Positions 1 to 8,958 of a stretch of DNA of 64,000 bases are shown here, piece by piece. The stretch is from Acinetobacter lwoffii (GTDB lineage: Bacteria; Pseudomonadota; Gammaproteobacteria; Pseudomonadales; Moraxellaceae). A program made the translations under genes and the position numbers. The stretch spans positions 1 to 64,000 of the forward strand of contig NZ_CP118963.1 in the NCBI RefSeq assembly GCF_029024105.1, written 5' to 3'. Positions within the stretch are counted from its first letter, which is position 1; every line of letters starts with the position of its first letter. The notes below the pieces were generated by a model. The model was not told the origin of the DNA, made no database searches, and saw nothing but the letters and a program-made list of their open reading frames with translations.

Positions 1-1377
1 ATGCTTTGGACGGACTGCTTAAATCGCCTGCGACAAGAGCTCTCTGGAAATGTCTTTACAATGTGGATTCGCCCATTGGTTGCAGAAGAGCTGGAAGACA
101 GCTTGCGTTTGTATGCACCTAATCCTTACTGGACGCGTTACATTCAAGAACATCATCTGGAACTGATCACGATTCTGGCAGAGCAATTGTCTGAAGGACG
201 GGTACGCAAGGTCGAAATTTTGGTCGATTCACGTCCAGGGGCAATTTTATCTGCCAGTGAGCAACCGGCGACCACGACAGCGGCATTGACCTCGACACCG
301 ATGCCGGTGCCGAAACCGAAGAAAGAAAAAGAAGACAGCGGCAAAAATAGCCGTAGACGTCAGTTGAATCCATTGTTTACCTTCTCGCTGTTTGTGGAAG
401 GTCGATCTAACCAGATGGCGGCAGAAACCTGTCGCAAGGTGCTGACTCAGCTGGGTGCTTCACAGCACAACCCGTTATTTTTATATGGTCCGACCGGTCT
501 GGGTAAAACCCACTTGATGCAGGCGGTCGGCAATGCACTGTTACAGGCCAAACCGAATGCACGTGTCATGTACATGACCGCAGAAAGTTTCGTACAGGAC
601 TTTGTCAGCTCGTTACAGCAGGGCAAAGTTGAAGAGTTTAAGAAAAATTGCCGTTCTCTGGATTTATTACTGGTCGATGATATTCACTTGTTGGCCGGTA
701 AAGAAGCCAGCCTGGTCGAGTTTTTCTACACCTTTAACGCACTTCTGGATGAATCTAAGCAAATTATTTTGACTTCGGATCGTTATCCTAAAGAACTAAC
801 CGAACTGGATCCACGTCTGGTTTCACGTTTTTCCTGGGGCTTATCGGTCGGAGTCGAACCACCAGATATTGAAACCCGAATTGAAATTCTGCTGAAAAAA
901 GCCGAAAGCAACCAGGTCGATTTACCACGTAACTGTGCGCTGTTTATCGCCCAGCAGGTGGTGGCTAACGTGCGTGAGCTTGAAGGTGCGCTGAACAAAG
1001 TGGTGGCGATTTCACGTTTTAAAGGCACACCAATTGATCTGGATGTGGTGCGTGAATCTTTAAAAGATGTGCTGGCGATTCGTGCCCGTACCATCAGTAC
1101 CGAAAATATTCAGCGTGTCGTGAGTGAGTATTTCCGGATTCCGCTGAAAGAACTGGTCGGTCCAAAACGCACCCGGATTTATGCCCGCCCACGTCAACTG
1201 GCGATGGGGCTGGCACGTGAATTAACAGGCGACAGTTTTCCGGAAATTGGCATGGCTTTTGGCGGTCGTGATCACAGTACCGTGATGCATGCTTGCGAGA
1301 AAGTACAGAGTCTGCGTGAAGAAGATCCGATCTTTAACGAAGACTATAAAAACCTGCAACGTCTGTTGCAAAGTTGA
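1..1377 (+). CDS. dnaA: Chromosomal replication initiator protein DnaA
   Basis: DnaA is the AAA+ ATPase that binds DnaA boxes and opens the origin. The 458-residue protein has the usual four parts: an N-terminal interaction domain (about 1-85), a Pro/Lys-rich linker (about 86-120), the AAA+ core with Walker A GPTGLGKT at 163-170 and Walker B LLLVDD at 222-227, and the C-terminal DNA-binding domain with the GRDHSTVMHA signature at 422-431. The window begins exactly at the ATG, so upstream sequence (usually rpmH and origin boxes in gammaproteobacteria) is not visible. Length is normal for Acinetobacter. It leads the dnaA-dnaN-recF-gyrB cluster. Confidence 0.98.
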   Translation: MLWTDCLNRLRQELSGNVFTMWIRPLVAEELEDSLRLYAPNPYWTRYIQEHHLELITILAEQLSEGRVRKVEILVDSRPGAILSASEQPATTTAALTSTPMPVPKPKKEKEDSGKNSRRRQLNPLFTFSLFVEGRSNQMAAETCRKVLTQLGASQHNPLFLYGPTGLGKTHLMQAVGNALLQAKPNARVMYMTAESFVQDFVSSLQQGKVEEFKKNCRSLDLLLVDDIHLLAGKEASLVEFFYTFNALLDESKQIILTSDRYPKELTELDPRLVSRFSWGLSVGVEPPDIETRIEILLKKAESNQVDLPRNCALFIAQQVVANVRELEGALNKVVAISRFKGTPIDLDVVRESLKDVLAIRARTISTENIQRVVSEYFRIPLKELVGPKRTRIYARPRQLAMGLARELTGDSFPEIGMAFGGRDHSTVMHACEKVQSLREEDPIFNEDYKNLQRLLQS

Positions 1378-1403
1378 CCTAAATCGCTCAAATTCTATTC
1401 TTG

Positions 1404-1428
1404 CTATGCGGCTGCTTTTGCCGCATAG
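1404..1428 (+). other. Stem-loop between dnaA and dnaN
   Basis: Perfect 9-bp stem (CTATGCGGC / GCCGCATAG) with a 7-base loop, just behind the dnaA stop. It is not followed by a T run, so it is not a canonical terminator; it may be an attenuator or an mRNA stability element ahead of dnaN. Confidence 0.6.
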
Positions 1429-1486
1429 TAAACCGTCAAAAAAATCACTTTTTCTATATTAATCTTCAGCTTTAGAGGAATGCACT

Positions 1487-2635
1487 GTGCGTTTAAAAAT
1501 CGCGAAAGAAAGCTTACTGAATGTTCTCTCACATGTCGTAGGAGCGGTTGAACGTCGCCATACCTTGAATATCCTGTCTAACCTGAAAATTCAGGTGACT
1601 ACGCAAGCATTGACCGTGACCGGTTCCGACCTGGAAGTCGAACTGGTGGCGAGTACAGCACTGGCTGAAGGTGCATGTCTGCAGGAAGGCGAGACCACAG
1701 TTCCTGCACGTAAGCTGATTGATATCTGTAAGTCACTTCCTTCAGCGGCATTGGTGGATTTGCATATTACTGAAGATCAGCGCTGCATCCTTAAATCAGG
1801 CAACAGTCGTTTTGTACTGGGTACCTTGCCTGCTGATGATTATCCATTACTGAACACTGAAAACACCCAAGGCACGCAAGTGACGGTGACACAGCGTGAA
1901 CTTAAACGCCTGTTCGAAAAAACCGCCTTTGCCATGGCAGTTCAGGATGTGCGTTTTTACCTGACCGGTACTTTGCTGGAAATTGATGCCAATCAGCTAC
2001 GTGCTGTGACCACCGATGGCCACCGCCTAGCACTGTGTGAAACAGCAGCACAATCCACTGCAGCACAGCCGATTCAGGCAATTGTGCCACGTAAGGCCGT
2101 TGCAGAATTACAGCGCCTGCTCAGCGTTGAAGATGAGCAATTATCTCTATTGATTGGTCGTGAACTGCTCAATGTGACCATCAATATGCCAAGCCGTGAC
2201 AAGGAACAGGCGAACATTACCGTGCGTTTCACTACCAAGCTGATTGATGGTAAGTTCCCGGACTACCGCCGTGTGATTCCACGTGGGGGCGACAAAGTCG
2301 TGATGATCGCACATGACGTGTTCAAGCAGTCTTTGCAGCGTGTGGCGATTTTAAGTAATGAAAAACTTCGCGGTGTGTTTCTGAACTTCAATGCTGATTC
2401 TTTGCAACTTCGTGCCAATAACCCGGAGCAGGATGAAGCGATTGAAGACCTGGCGATTCAATATGCCGATTCACCGCTAGAAATGTCCTTCAATGCGCAG
2501 TATCTGATTGAAGTCCTCGGTGTGCTGGATGGCGATGATGTGTCAATGACTATGACTGAAGCGAATCAGTCTGTCTTAGTACAAGACCCGGCGCATACTG
2601 ATCAGACTTATGTCGTCATGCCGATGCGTGTTTAA
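1487..2635 (+). CDS. dnaN: DNA polymerase III beta subunit (sliding clamp)
   Basis: This is the ring-shaped clamp that tethers DNA polymerase III to the template. The 382-residue protein shows the three-fold repeated clamp architecture and the conserved C-terminal end VVMPMRV, a typical DnaN ending. The start is a GTG at 1487 with AGAGGA at 1474-1479 placed 7 bases upstream; no better ATG exists in frame. It follows dnaA by 109 bp and precedes recF by 28 bp, the standard gammaproteobacterial order, so cotranscription with recF is likely. Confidence 0.97.
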   Translation: MRLKIAKESLLNVLSHVVGAVERRHTLNILSNLKIQVTTQALTVTGSDLEVELVASTALAEGACLQEGETTVPARKLIDICKSLPSAALVDLHITEDQRCILKSGNSRFVLGTLPADDYPLLNTENTQGTQVTVTQRELKRLFEKTAFAMAVQDVRFYLTGTLLEIDANQLRAVTTDGHRLALCETAAQSTAAQPIQAIVPRKAVAELQRLLSVEDEQLSLLIGRELLNVTINMPSRDKEQANITVRFTTKLIDGKFPDYRRVIPRGGDKVVMIAHDVFKQSLQRVAILSNEKLRGVFLNFNADSLQLRANNPEQDEAIEDLAIQYADSPLEMSFNAQYLIEVLGVLDGDDVSMTMTEANQSVLVQDPAHTDQTYVVMPMRV

Positions 2636-2663
2636 GCCGCGGCTTCTGATATTCATATAAGAC

Positions 2664-3743
2664 ATGCATATTACGCGTTTACATATTGAGCGTGTGCGGA
2701 ATTTAAAGACGGTTGCTCTCCACGGATTGCAGCCGTTTAATGTTTTTTATGGGCAAAATGGTTCAGGTAAAACCTCGATTTTAGAGGCGATTCATTTACT
2801 GGCTGCCGGTCGTTCCTTCCGTACTCATATTCCCAAAAATTATATCCAGCATGGCGCGCAGGATGCGATTGTATTTGCACAGTCTGCGACTGAAAAAATT
2901 GGCATGCAAAAAATGGCCAGCGGGGAGCAACTGATCAAGGTCAATGGTGATCTGGTCGCAACCCAGGGACAGCTGGCCAAACTGTTGCCCTTGCAGCTGA
3001 TTGATCCGCAAAGCACCGATATTATCGATCATGGTGCTAAACCACGACGCCAACTCCTTGACTGGTTAATGTTCCACGTGGAACCAGAGTTTTATCATGC
3101 CTGGCAATATTATTCTCGTGCGCTGAAACAGCGAAATAGTTTGCTCAAAAGCAAACGCTTTCTCAGTCTGTCAGATCTGGAACCGTGGAACCAGATGCTC
3201 AGTGAATATGGTGAAATTTTACATTCGCAACGTGTCGGGATCGTGGAACAATGGAAGCCCTTTTTTGAAGATGACCTGAAACAGTTATTACCTGATTTGC
3301 AAGTCAGTCTGGAATACAGTCCGGGCTTTCACAGTGAAACTGGCCTGCTGAATGATCTGACCAACCAGCATGAAAAAGACTGTGATCGACGCTATACCGA
3401 ATATGGTCCACATCGCGCGGATTTGCGTTTAAAGACCCCGATGGGGGATGCCGACGTGATCCTGTCGCGGGGTCAGAAAAAGCTGCTGATGATCGCACTA
3501 AAACTGTCGCAAATCGCAATGCTCCATTCTTGTAATAAGGAAACTGTGGTATTATTAGATGATGTGACAGCAGAATTAGATTTAACCGCACAACAACGTT
3601 TAATTGAGCGATTGAGCCAACTTGGTAGTCAAGTTTTTATTACCACCTTAGACCATGAATCAGTACAAAAGCACTTACATGATTTGTCTATCTCATATCA
3701 GTTATTCAGTGTTGAAAACGGTACAGTTCAAGTTGTGCAATAA
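2664..3743 (+). CDS. recF: DNA replication and repair protein RecF
   Basis: RecF is an SMC-like ATPase that helps RecOR load RecA at single-strand gaps. The 359-residue product has Walker A GQNGSGKT at 30-37, the ABC-type signature LSRGQKKLL at 267-275 and Walker B VVLLDD at 295-300, all intact. Length is typical of the family. It sits 28 bp behind dnaN and 56 bp ahead of gyrB, as in most gammaproteobacteria. Confidence 0.97.
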   Translation: MHITRLHIERVRNLKTVALHGLQPFNVFYGQNGSGKTSILEAIHLLAAGRSFRTHIPKNYIQHGAQDAIVFAQSATEKIGMQKMASGEQLIKVNGDLVATQGQLAKLLPLQLIDPQSTDIIDHGAKPRRQLLDWLMFHVEPEFYHAWQYYSRALKQRNSLLKSKRFLSLSDLEPWNQMLSEYGEILHSQRVGIVEQWKPFFEDDLKQLLPDLQVSLEYSPGFHSETGLLNDLTNQHEKDCDRRYTEYGPHRADLRLKTPMGDADVILSRGQKKLLMIALKLSQIAMLHSCNKETVVLLDDVTAELDLTAQQRLIERLSQLGSQVFITTLDHESVQKHLHDLSISYQLFSVENGTVQVVQ

Positions 3744-3799
3744 TATTTTTTGAGTTTTACCCATCTTTGGATAGACCTATTTTTCACTAGGGAGAAACC

Positions 3800-6271
3800 A
3801 TGAGTTCAGAAGATCAAGCTGCTTCTCAAACAGAACAAACCATTGAAAAGGCTTATGATTCCTCTAGCATCAAGGTATTACGTGGTTTAGACGCAGTACG
3901 TAAGCGTCCGGGCATGTACATTGGTGACACAGACGATGGTACAGGCCTGCACCACATGGTGTTTGAAGTAGTCGATAACTCGATTGATGAAGCCTTGGCA
4001 GGCCACTGTGATGAAATTATAGTGACGATCCATGAAGATGAATCGGTTTCAGTATCTGATAATGGTCGTGGTATTCCGACCGACATTCACCCTGAAGAAG
4101 GCGTGTCTGCAGCAGAAGTAATTTTAACCATTCTGCATGCCGGTGGTAAGTTCGACGACAACAGTTATAAAGTCTCTGGCGGTCTGCATGGCGTTGGTGT
4201 TTCGGTGGTCAATGCGCTGTCTGAAAAACTGCTATTAAATATTAGCCGTGCGGGCAAAACTTATGAACAGGAATACCGTCATGGTGATCCTGTTTATAAA
4301 TTACGTGAAACAGGTACAACTGATAAATCGGGTACAACAGTACGTTTCTACCCAAGTGCTGAAACCTTTAGTCAAACCATTTTCAATGTTGATATTTTAG
4401 CGCGTCGTTTACGTGAATTGTCATTCTTAAACGCGGGTGTACGTATTGTCCTGCGTGATGAACGCGTCAATCTTGAGAATGTCTATGACTACGAAGGTGG
4501 TTTATCTGAGTTCGTTAAATATATTAACGAAGGCAAAACGCACCTGAATGATATCTTCCACTTCACTGCTGCACAGGCCGACAACGGTATTACGGTAGAA
4601 GTCGCATTACAATGGAATGATTCTTATCAGGAAAATGTACGTTGCTTTACCAATAACATCCCGCAAAAGGATGGGGGTACGCATCTGGCCGGTTTCCGTG
4701 CTGCGTTGACCCGTGGTTTAAACAACTACATGGACAGCGAAAATATCCTGAAAAAGGAAAAAGTTGCGGTATCGGGTGATGATGCGCGTGAAGGCCTGAC
4801 TGCAATCGTTTCAGTCAAAGTGCCTGATCCGAAATTCTCTTCACAGACTAAAGAAAAACTGGTATCGAGTGAAGTAAAAACCGCTGTTGAACAGGCCATG
4901 AACAAGGCATTTTCTGAATATTTATTGGAAAATCCACAAGCAGCCAAGGCCATTGCCGGCAAGATCATTGATGCAGCACGTGCCCGTGATGCAGCGCGTA
5001 AAGCACGCGAAATGACACGTCGTAAGAGTGCGCTGGATATTGCCGGTCTTCCAGGTAAGCTGGCCGATTGTCAGGAAAAAGATCCAGCTTTGTCTGAACT
5101 GTACCTGGTCGAGGGTGATTCTGCAGGTGGTTCGGCCAAACAGGGTCGTAACCGTAAAATGCAGGCGATTTTACCGCTGAAAGGTAAGATCTTGAACGTG
5201 GAACGTGCCCGTTTTGACCGTATGATTTCATCTGCTGAAGTCGGTACACTGATTACCGCACTGGGCTGTGGTATTGGTCGTGAAGAATATAATCCGGACA
5301 AACTACGTTATCACAAAATCATCATCATGACCGATGCTGACGTGGATGGTTCACACATCCGTACGCTGCTGTTGACCTTCTTCTTCCGTCAAATGCCGGA
5401 ACTTGTGGAACGTGGTCATATTTATATCGCACAGCCACCACTATACAAGCTGAAAAAAGGCAAGCAAGAACAGTACATCAAGGACAATGATGCACTGGAA
5501 ACTTACCTGATTTCGAACGCGATTGATGAGCTGGAACTGCATGTCAGTGCAGAAGCACCAGCGATTCGTGGTGAAGCACTGGCGAATGTGATTGCCGATT
5601 ATCAGACTTCACAGAAGAGCTTGGCGCGTTTAACCCAGCGTTATCCTGCGAGTCTGCTTGATGCGCTGCTGTCACTGGAAGGTTTTAAGCTGGATCAGCT
5701 GGAAGACAAAACCTATGTGGAAACATGGGGTGAGAATCTGCGTGCAGCGATTGAAGCCATTCAGCCAACATTACGTCCAGAATTAACCCTGGAGCGTTTT
5801 GAAAAAGAACTGGCAGATGGTCAAAAAACTGCAAGCTGGTTGCCACGTATCACGATCTATGTACATAACTTGCCACATAGCTACCTGTTAGACTCAGTAC
5901 TGTTAGGTTCAAGTGAATATGCACGTTTATTAAAGAATTCAAAGAGCTGGTTTAGTCTGCTTGAAGAGGGTGCATATTTGCAAAAAGGCGATCGCAAGAT
6001 TCAGGTCAGCAATTTCCATCAGGTTTGGCAACATATCTTGCAGGACTCACGTCGTGGCATGATGATCCAGCGCTATAAAGGTCTGGGCGAGATGAATGCG
6101 GAACAGTTATGGGAAACCACCATGGATCCAGACAACCGTAACATGCTGCAAGTGACAGTTACTGATGCGATTGAAGCGGATCGTATGTTCTCTTGCTTGA
6201 TGGGCGATGACGTAGAACCACGTCGTGCTTTCATTGAAGAAAATGCCTTGAATGCAGATATTGATGCATAA
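3800..6271 (+). CDS. gyrB: DNA gyrase subunit B
   Basis: GyrB is the ATPase subunit of DNA gyrase, which introduces negative supercoils with GyrA. The 823-residue protein has the GHKL ATPase domain (VVDNSIDEALAG near residue 58, and the glycine-rich SGGLHGVGVSVVNAL lid motif), a transducer domain, and the TOPRIM domain with EGDSAGGSAKQGRNR and the metal-binding DADVDGSHIRTL motif. The QRDR segment reads as ordinary. It is slightly longer than the roughly 804 residues of E. coli GyrB, as is usual for Acinetobacter. AGGGAGA precedes the ATG by about 6 bases. A strong terminator follows. Confidence 0.98.
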   Translation: MSSEDQAASQTEQTIEKAYDSSSIKVLRGLDAVRKRPGMYIGDTDDGTGLHHMVFEVVDNSIDEALAGHCDEIIVTIHEDESVSVSDNGRGIPTDIHPEEGVSAAEVILTILHAGGKFDDNSYKVSGGLHGVGVSVVNALSEKLLLNISRAGKTYEQEYRHGDPVYKLRETGTTDKSGTTVRFYPSAETFSQTIFNVDILARRLRELSFLNAGVRIVLRDERVNLENVYDYEGGLSEFVKYINEGKTHLNDIFHFTAAQADNGITVEVALQWNDSYQENVRCFTNNIPQKDGGTHLAGFRAALTRGLNNYMDSENILKKEKVAVSGDDAREGLTAIVSVKVPDPKFSSQTKEKLVSSEVKTAVEQAMNKAFSEYLLENPQAAKAIAGKIIDAARARDAARKAREMTRRKSALDIAGLPGKLADCQEKDPALSELYLVEGDSAGGSAKQGRNRKMQAILPLKGKILNVERARFDRMISSAEVGTLITALGCGIGREEYNPDKLRYHKIIIMTDADVDGSHIRTLLLTFFFRQMPELVERGHIYIAQPPLYKLKKGKQEQYIKDNDALETYLISNAIDELELHVSAEAPAIRGEALANVIADYQTSQKSLARLTQRYPASLLDALLSLEGFKLDQLEDKTYVETWGENLRAAIEAIQPTLRPELTLERFEKELADGQKTASWLPRITIYVHNLPHSYLLDSVLLGSSEYARLLKNSKSWFSLLEEGAYLQKGDRKIQVSNFHQVWQHILQDSRRGMMIQRYKGLGEMNAEQLWETTMDPDNRNMLQVTVTDAIEADRMFSCLMGDDVEPRRAFIEENALNADIDA

Positions 6272-6293
6272 CCCTTCAGGATAAAATCAGATA

Positions 6294-6325
6294 TAAAAAA
6301 GCGCCTTTCGAGGCGCTTTTTTTAG
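6294..6325 (+). terminator. Intrinsic terminator of gyrB
   Basis: Stem GCGCCT / AGGCGC with a TTCG tetraloop (6301-6316), preceded by A6 and followed by a run of T. It closes the dnaA-gyrB cluster. Confidence 0.93.
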
Positions 6326-6826
6326 ACCAATTTTTTTACTCATATCCTGTGAGCTAGGCAAAATAAAGTAATTTTGGACCGATTTTTAGATATGGAACGG
6401 GTTCATTTAGGTTTTAAAAAGCCAAGTTGAGTAAGCCAAATCGACTCTAAGAAAGGGTTTATGTATAGAGATTACCAACTCGGGAGAATACCTGAAATCT
6501 GGAGTGAATCTATCGTTATAAAAATGATCTGCATCAGAACTTCTAAAATAATTTTTGAATAGGAAAGTGAGGCAGAAAGACGTTCTTTATACGATGAGAA
6601 GTTTGCATGCAGTTCACGACACTAGGTGAAAACTGGATCAGTCAAAGTGGTATTTAAAGATGCGTGTAATGAAAACAGATCGAATACTTTAGGTGGATTC
6701 GACTAAAAAATAATAAATCGCCTATTCAGAAGATCCAATATCTTAAAAATAAATAAAAAGCTGCTAAAACTAAATTTTAAATTTTCAATAGCTTATAAGA
6801 AACTTGGTCTAATACGCTAAATAATA

Positions 6827-6835
6827 CGTGAATAA
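6827..6835 (-). promoter_or_regulatory. DnaA-box near match
   Basis: Reads TTATTCACG on the minus strand. It departs from the relaxed consensus TTWTNCACA only at the last base. Confidence 0.3.
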
Positions 6836-6870
6836 TATTGCTTCAAGCATCTAGAAAGCCTGATCAGAGA

Positions 6871-6879
6871 TGTGAATAA
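6871..6879 (-). promoter_or_regulatory. DnaA box (TTATTCACA)
   Basis: Matches the relaxed DnaA-box consensus TTWTNCACA on the minus strand. The same sequence recurs at 6904-6912. Confidence 0.55.
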
Positions 6880-6887
6880 CTCTAAAG

Positions 6888-6896
6888 TTATCCATA
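6888..6896 (+). promoter_or_regulatory. DnaA-box near match (TTATCCATA)
   Basis: Differs from TTATCCACA at one position and lies between two other boxes, in opposite orientation to them. Confidence 0.4.
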
Positions 6897-6903
6897 ATTT
6901 TTA

Positions 6904-6912
6904 TGTGAATAA
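6904..6912 (-). promoter_or_regulatory. DnaA box (TTATTCACA)
   Basis: Second copy of the minus-strand box, 33 bp from the copy at 6871 (about three helical turns), so the two would lie on the same face of the DNA. Confidence 0.55.
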
Positions 6913-6986
6913 GATAGTATTTTTCCGCAAGCTTTAATCCACGTATTAATTCTTTATTTTAAATTCAAATTTGAAATCGATTATCT

Positions 6987-6995
6987 TGTGGATAA
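6987..6995 (-). promoter_or_regulatory. Perfect DnaA box (TTATCCACA)
   Basis: Exact high-affinity DnaA box on the minus strand, directly next to the A/T-only tract 6996-7024 that could serve as an unwinding element. Confidence 0.65.
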
Positions 6996-7420
6996 GTGTT
7001 TTTAAATTTAAAATAGCATTTTAAATTTAAAGCTAGATTTGGCGATATATTGCTAGTATGACCAGACTATTCCTTGGATTGGCTTTAAAATAAAAAATTA
7101 TTATAAATTAAATACTTGTAAATATAGTGTAGTTTCTCTAATCATTACCGTGGAACATATTGTTAACTAAAAACTCAAGATGTAGCTAAACTACATAATT
7201 GATTTAATAATCAAGTGAACTTTCATTTTTATTTAAAATCATACTTTTATCGATTTTTGCTTAACTTTTTTATTTCTCATTTTTGAGTTATTTCTTGATT
7301 TCATTATTGAAAATCGGGCATTTCTTTTATTACTCGATAGAAAAGAGGGAGGGAATCGCTGAAATGATATTGATTAGGAACAAGAAAAAGAGGATTGATA
7401 AAATGACGATGAAAAATAAA

Positions 7421-7446
7421 AAAGCGCCTGACGGCGCTTTTTTTTA
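7421..7446 (-). terminator. Bidirectional terminator behind the alcohol dehydrogenase gene
   Basis: AAAGCGCC / GGCGCTTT stem with a TGAC loop and a T run on both strands. It ends the minus-strand gene at 7454 and bounds the gene-free region. Confidence 0.88.
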
Positions 7447-7453
7447 ATCATAT

Positions 7454-8617
7454 TTATGGTGTTAGAATGACTTTACGACAGTCTTCTTCCTTTTTATCAA
7501 AAATACGGTAACCTTCCGCAGCATCTTCCAGTTTCATGCGATGGGTAATAATCAGATCTGGAGACAGATCTCCATTTTCAATATGTTCTAGCAACTGCGG
7601 CAAGTAATTATGCACATGGGTTTGTCCCATTTTAAAGGTCAAACCTTTGTCAAAGGCATCACCAAACAGGAAGCCATGAATTGGACCGGCATAAACTCCA
7701 GGTACACTCACCACACCGCCGCGACGGACCGCTGCAATACATTGTCTTAGCGCTGAACCACTCGAACCTTCTAATTTCAGGTTGGTCATTACGGTTTCCA
7801 GCATGCTACCTTTGGCTTCAAAACCGACCGCATCAATGACGGCATCGACTCCACGATAACCCGTGGTATTTTGAATGATAAATTCAGCGGCATCGACTTC
7901 ATCAAAATTGACGGGAATTACCCCATAGGTTTGATGCGCGAAACGCAAACGGTAAGGGTGGTGATCGACCATAAATATCTGCTCGGCACCGAGCATCCGC
8001 GCGCAGGCAGCAGCCAGCAGACCGACCGGGCCAGCACCATAAATCGCCACACTGGAACCTCGACCGACTTGGGCATTATTCACTGCTTGCCACGCAGTTG
8101 GCAGAATATCGGTCAGGAATAATACTTTTTCATCAGGCAGGGAACCCGGCACCTTAAATGGTCCGACATTGCCTTTGGGGATCCGTACATATTCAGCCTG
8201 ACCACCCGGTATACCCCCATACAGATGGCTAAAGCCAAATAAAGCTGCCCCTGGTGGGATCTGTTTTTTGTTGAGAATTGCACCACGACCGGTATTGGTA
8301 TTTTCACAGGCAGCCATGAGTTCATGTTCACAGAAAAAACAGTGACCGCATGCAATCACAAAGGGAATAATCACCCGGTCACCTTTTTTGACTTCGGTTA
8401 CTTCTGGGCCGACTTCTTCTACAATTCCCATAAATTCATGGCCGAAAATATCACCGTCTTCAGTGGCCGGGATTTTTCCCCGGTATAAATGCAGATCTGA
8501 GCCACAGATGGCGGTGGCTGTCACCCGTAAAATAACGTCATCTGGTTCCTGAATCACTGGATCTGGAACGGATTCAACTCGTACATCCCGAGCACCATGA
8601 TAGGTAAGAGCACGCAT
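7454..8617 (-). CDS. Zinc-dependent alcohol dehydrogenase (formaldehyde dehydrogenase-like)
   Basis: Medium-chain dehydrogenase of 387 residues that should oxidise an alcohol or aldehyde using NAD. Catalytic zinc ligands are visible as Cys38 (CGSD) and His60-Glu61 (GHE); the structural zinc site is Cys90, Cys93, Cys96 and Cys104. The Rossmann motif GAGPVG lies at 194-199. The long insert after residue 105 and the overall pattern resemble glutathione-independent formaldehyde dehydrogenases and their relatives. It stands alone between a terminator and a 340-bp spacer. Substrate cannot be read from sequence. Confidence 0.85.
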   Translation of the reverse strand: MRALTYHGARDVRVESVPDPVIQEPDDVILRVTATAICGSDLHLYRGKIPATEDGDIFGHEFMGIVEEVGPEVTEVKKGDRVIIPFVIACGHCFFCEHELMAACENTNTGRGAILNKKQIPPGAALFGFSHLYGGIPGGQAEYVRIPKGNVGPFKVPGSLPDEKVLFLTDILPTAWQAVNNAQVGRGSSVAIYGAGPVGLLAAACARMLGAEQIFMVDHHPYRLRFAHQTYGVIPVNFDEVDAAEFIIQNTTGYRGVDAVIDAVGFEAKGSMLETVMTNLKLEGSSGSALRQCIAAVRRGGVVSVPGVYAGPIHGFLFGDAFDKGLTFKMGQTHVHNYLPQLLEHIENGDLSPDLIITHRMKLEDAAEGYRIFDKKEEDCRKVILTP

Positions 8618-8896
8618 GCGGATTTCCTCTCTCTAGTTCAACATTAAACAGACTCGTAGCAAGGCTGCCAAAAATTAAAAAACACTTGTATTAGAGCCTT
8701 AGGATGAAACAGCGCGCTGTAAATTAATGTATGAAATAAGGCATCCAACTGTTTAAAAAATAAACTTATATAGGGTTTGTGTAATTCATGACCTTATGTG
8801 TCGAATGAATAGAAAAGAACAGAATTAAAGAAACATCTAGACGTAGATGAAAAAATACAGGGGGGAAAATGGAAGAGAAAACATTAAAAATAGTGA
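8618..8896. other. Intergenic region upstream of the dehydrogenase
   Basis: Together with the terminator next to it this makes 341 bp between two minus-strand genes. It must hold the promoter of the dehydrogenase, with AGAGAGAGGA just upstream of its ATG as ribosome binding site. A 44-codon ATG frame at 8869-9003 (+) has a good ribosome binding site but runs through a terminator and into the antisense strand of the next gene, so it is not annotated. Nothing else is recognised. Confidence 0.5.
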
Positions 8897-8934
8897 ATAA
8901 AAAAGAGATGAACAACGTTGGTCATTCATCTCTT
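8897..8934 (-). terminator. Terminator of the ABC-F gene
   Basis: On the minus strand, stem AAGAGATGA / TCATCTCTT (8903-8911 with 8926-8934) followed by TTTTTT, 25 bp behind the stop codon of the yheS-like gene. Confidence 0.8.
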
Positions 8935-8958
8935 ATCTTAAATCTTACTAAAAGAGCT

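Larger units (their letters stand above)
6326..7420. other. AT-rich gene-free region with DnaA boxes; candidate origin element
   Basis: About 1.1 kb without a credible gene between two terminators. It is visibly richer in A/T than its neighbours, with several A/T-only stretches (for example around 6745-6790 and 7000-7025, including repeated TTTAAATTTAAA-like tracts). It holds one perfect DnaA box and several near matches between 6827 and 6995. Boxes plus adjacent AT-rich tracts resemble a replication-origin or DnaA-titration region. Upstream of dnaA, where Pseudomonas-type origins lie, cannot be seen here, so this may be the main origin, a second part of it, or only a titration site. Confidence 0.55.
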
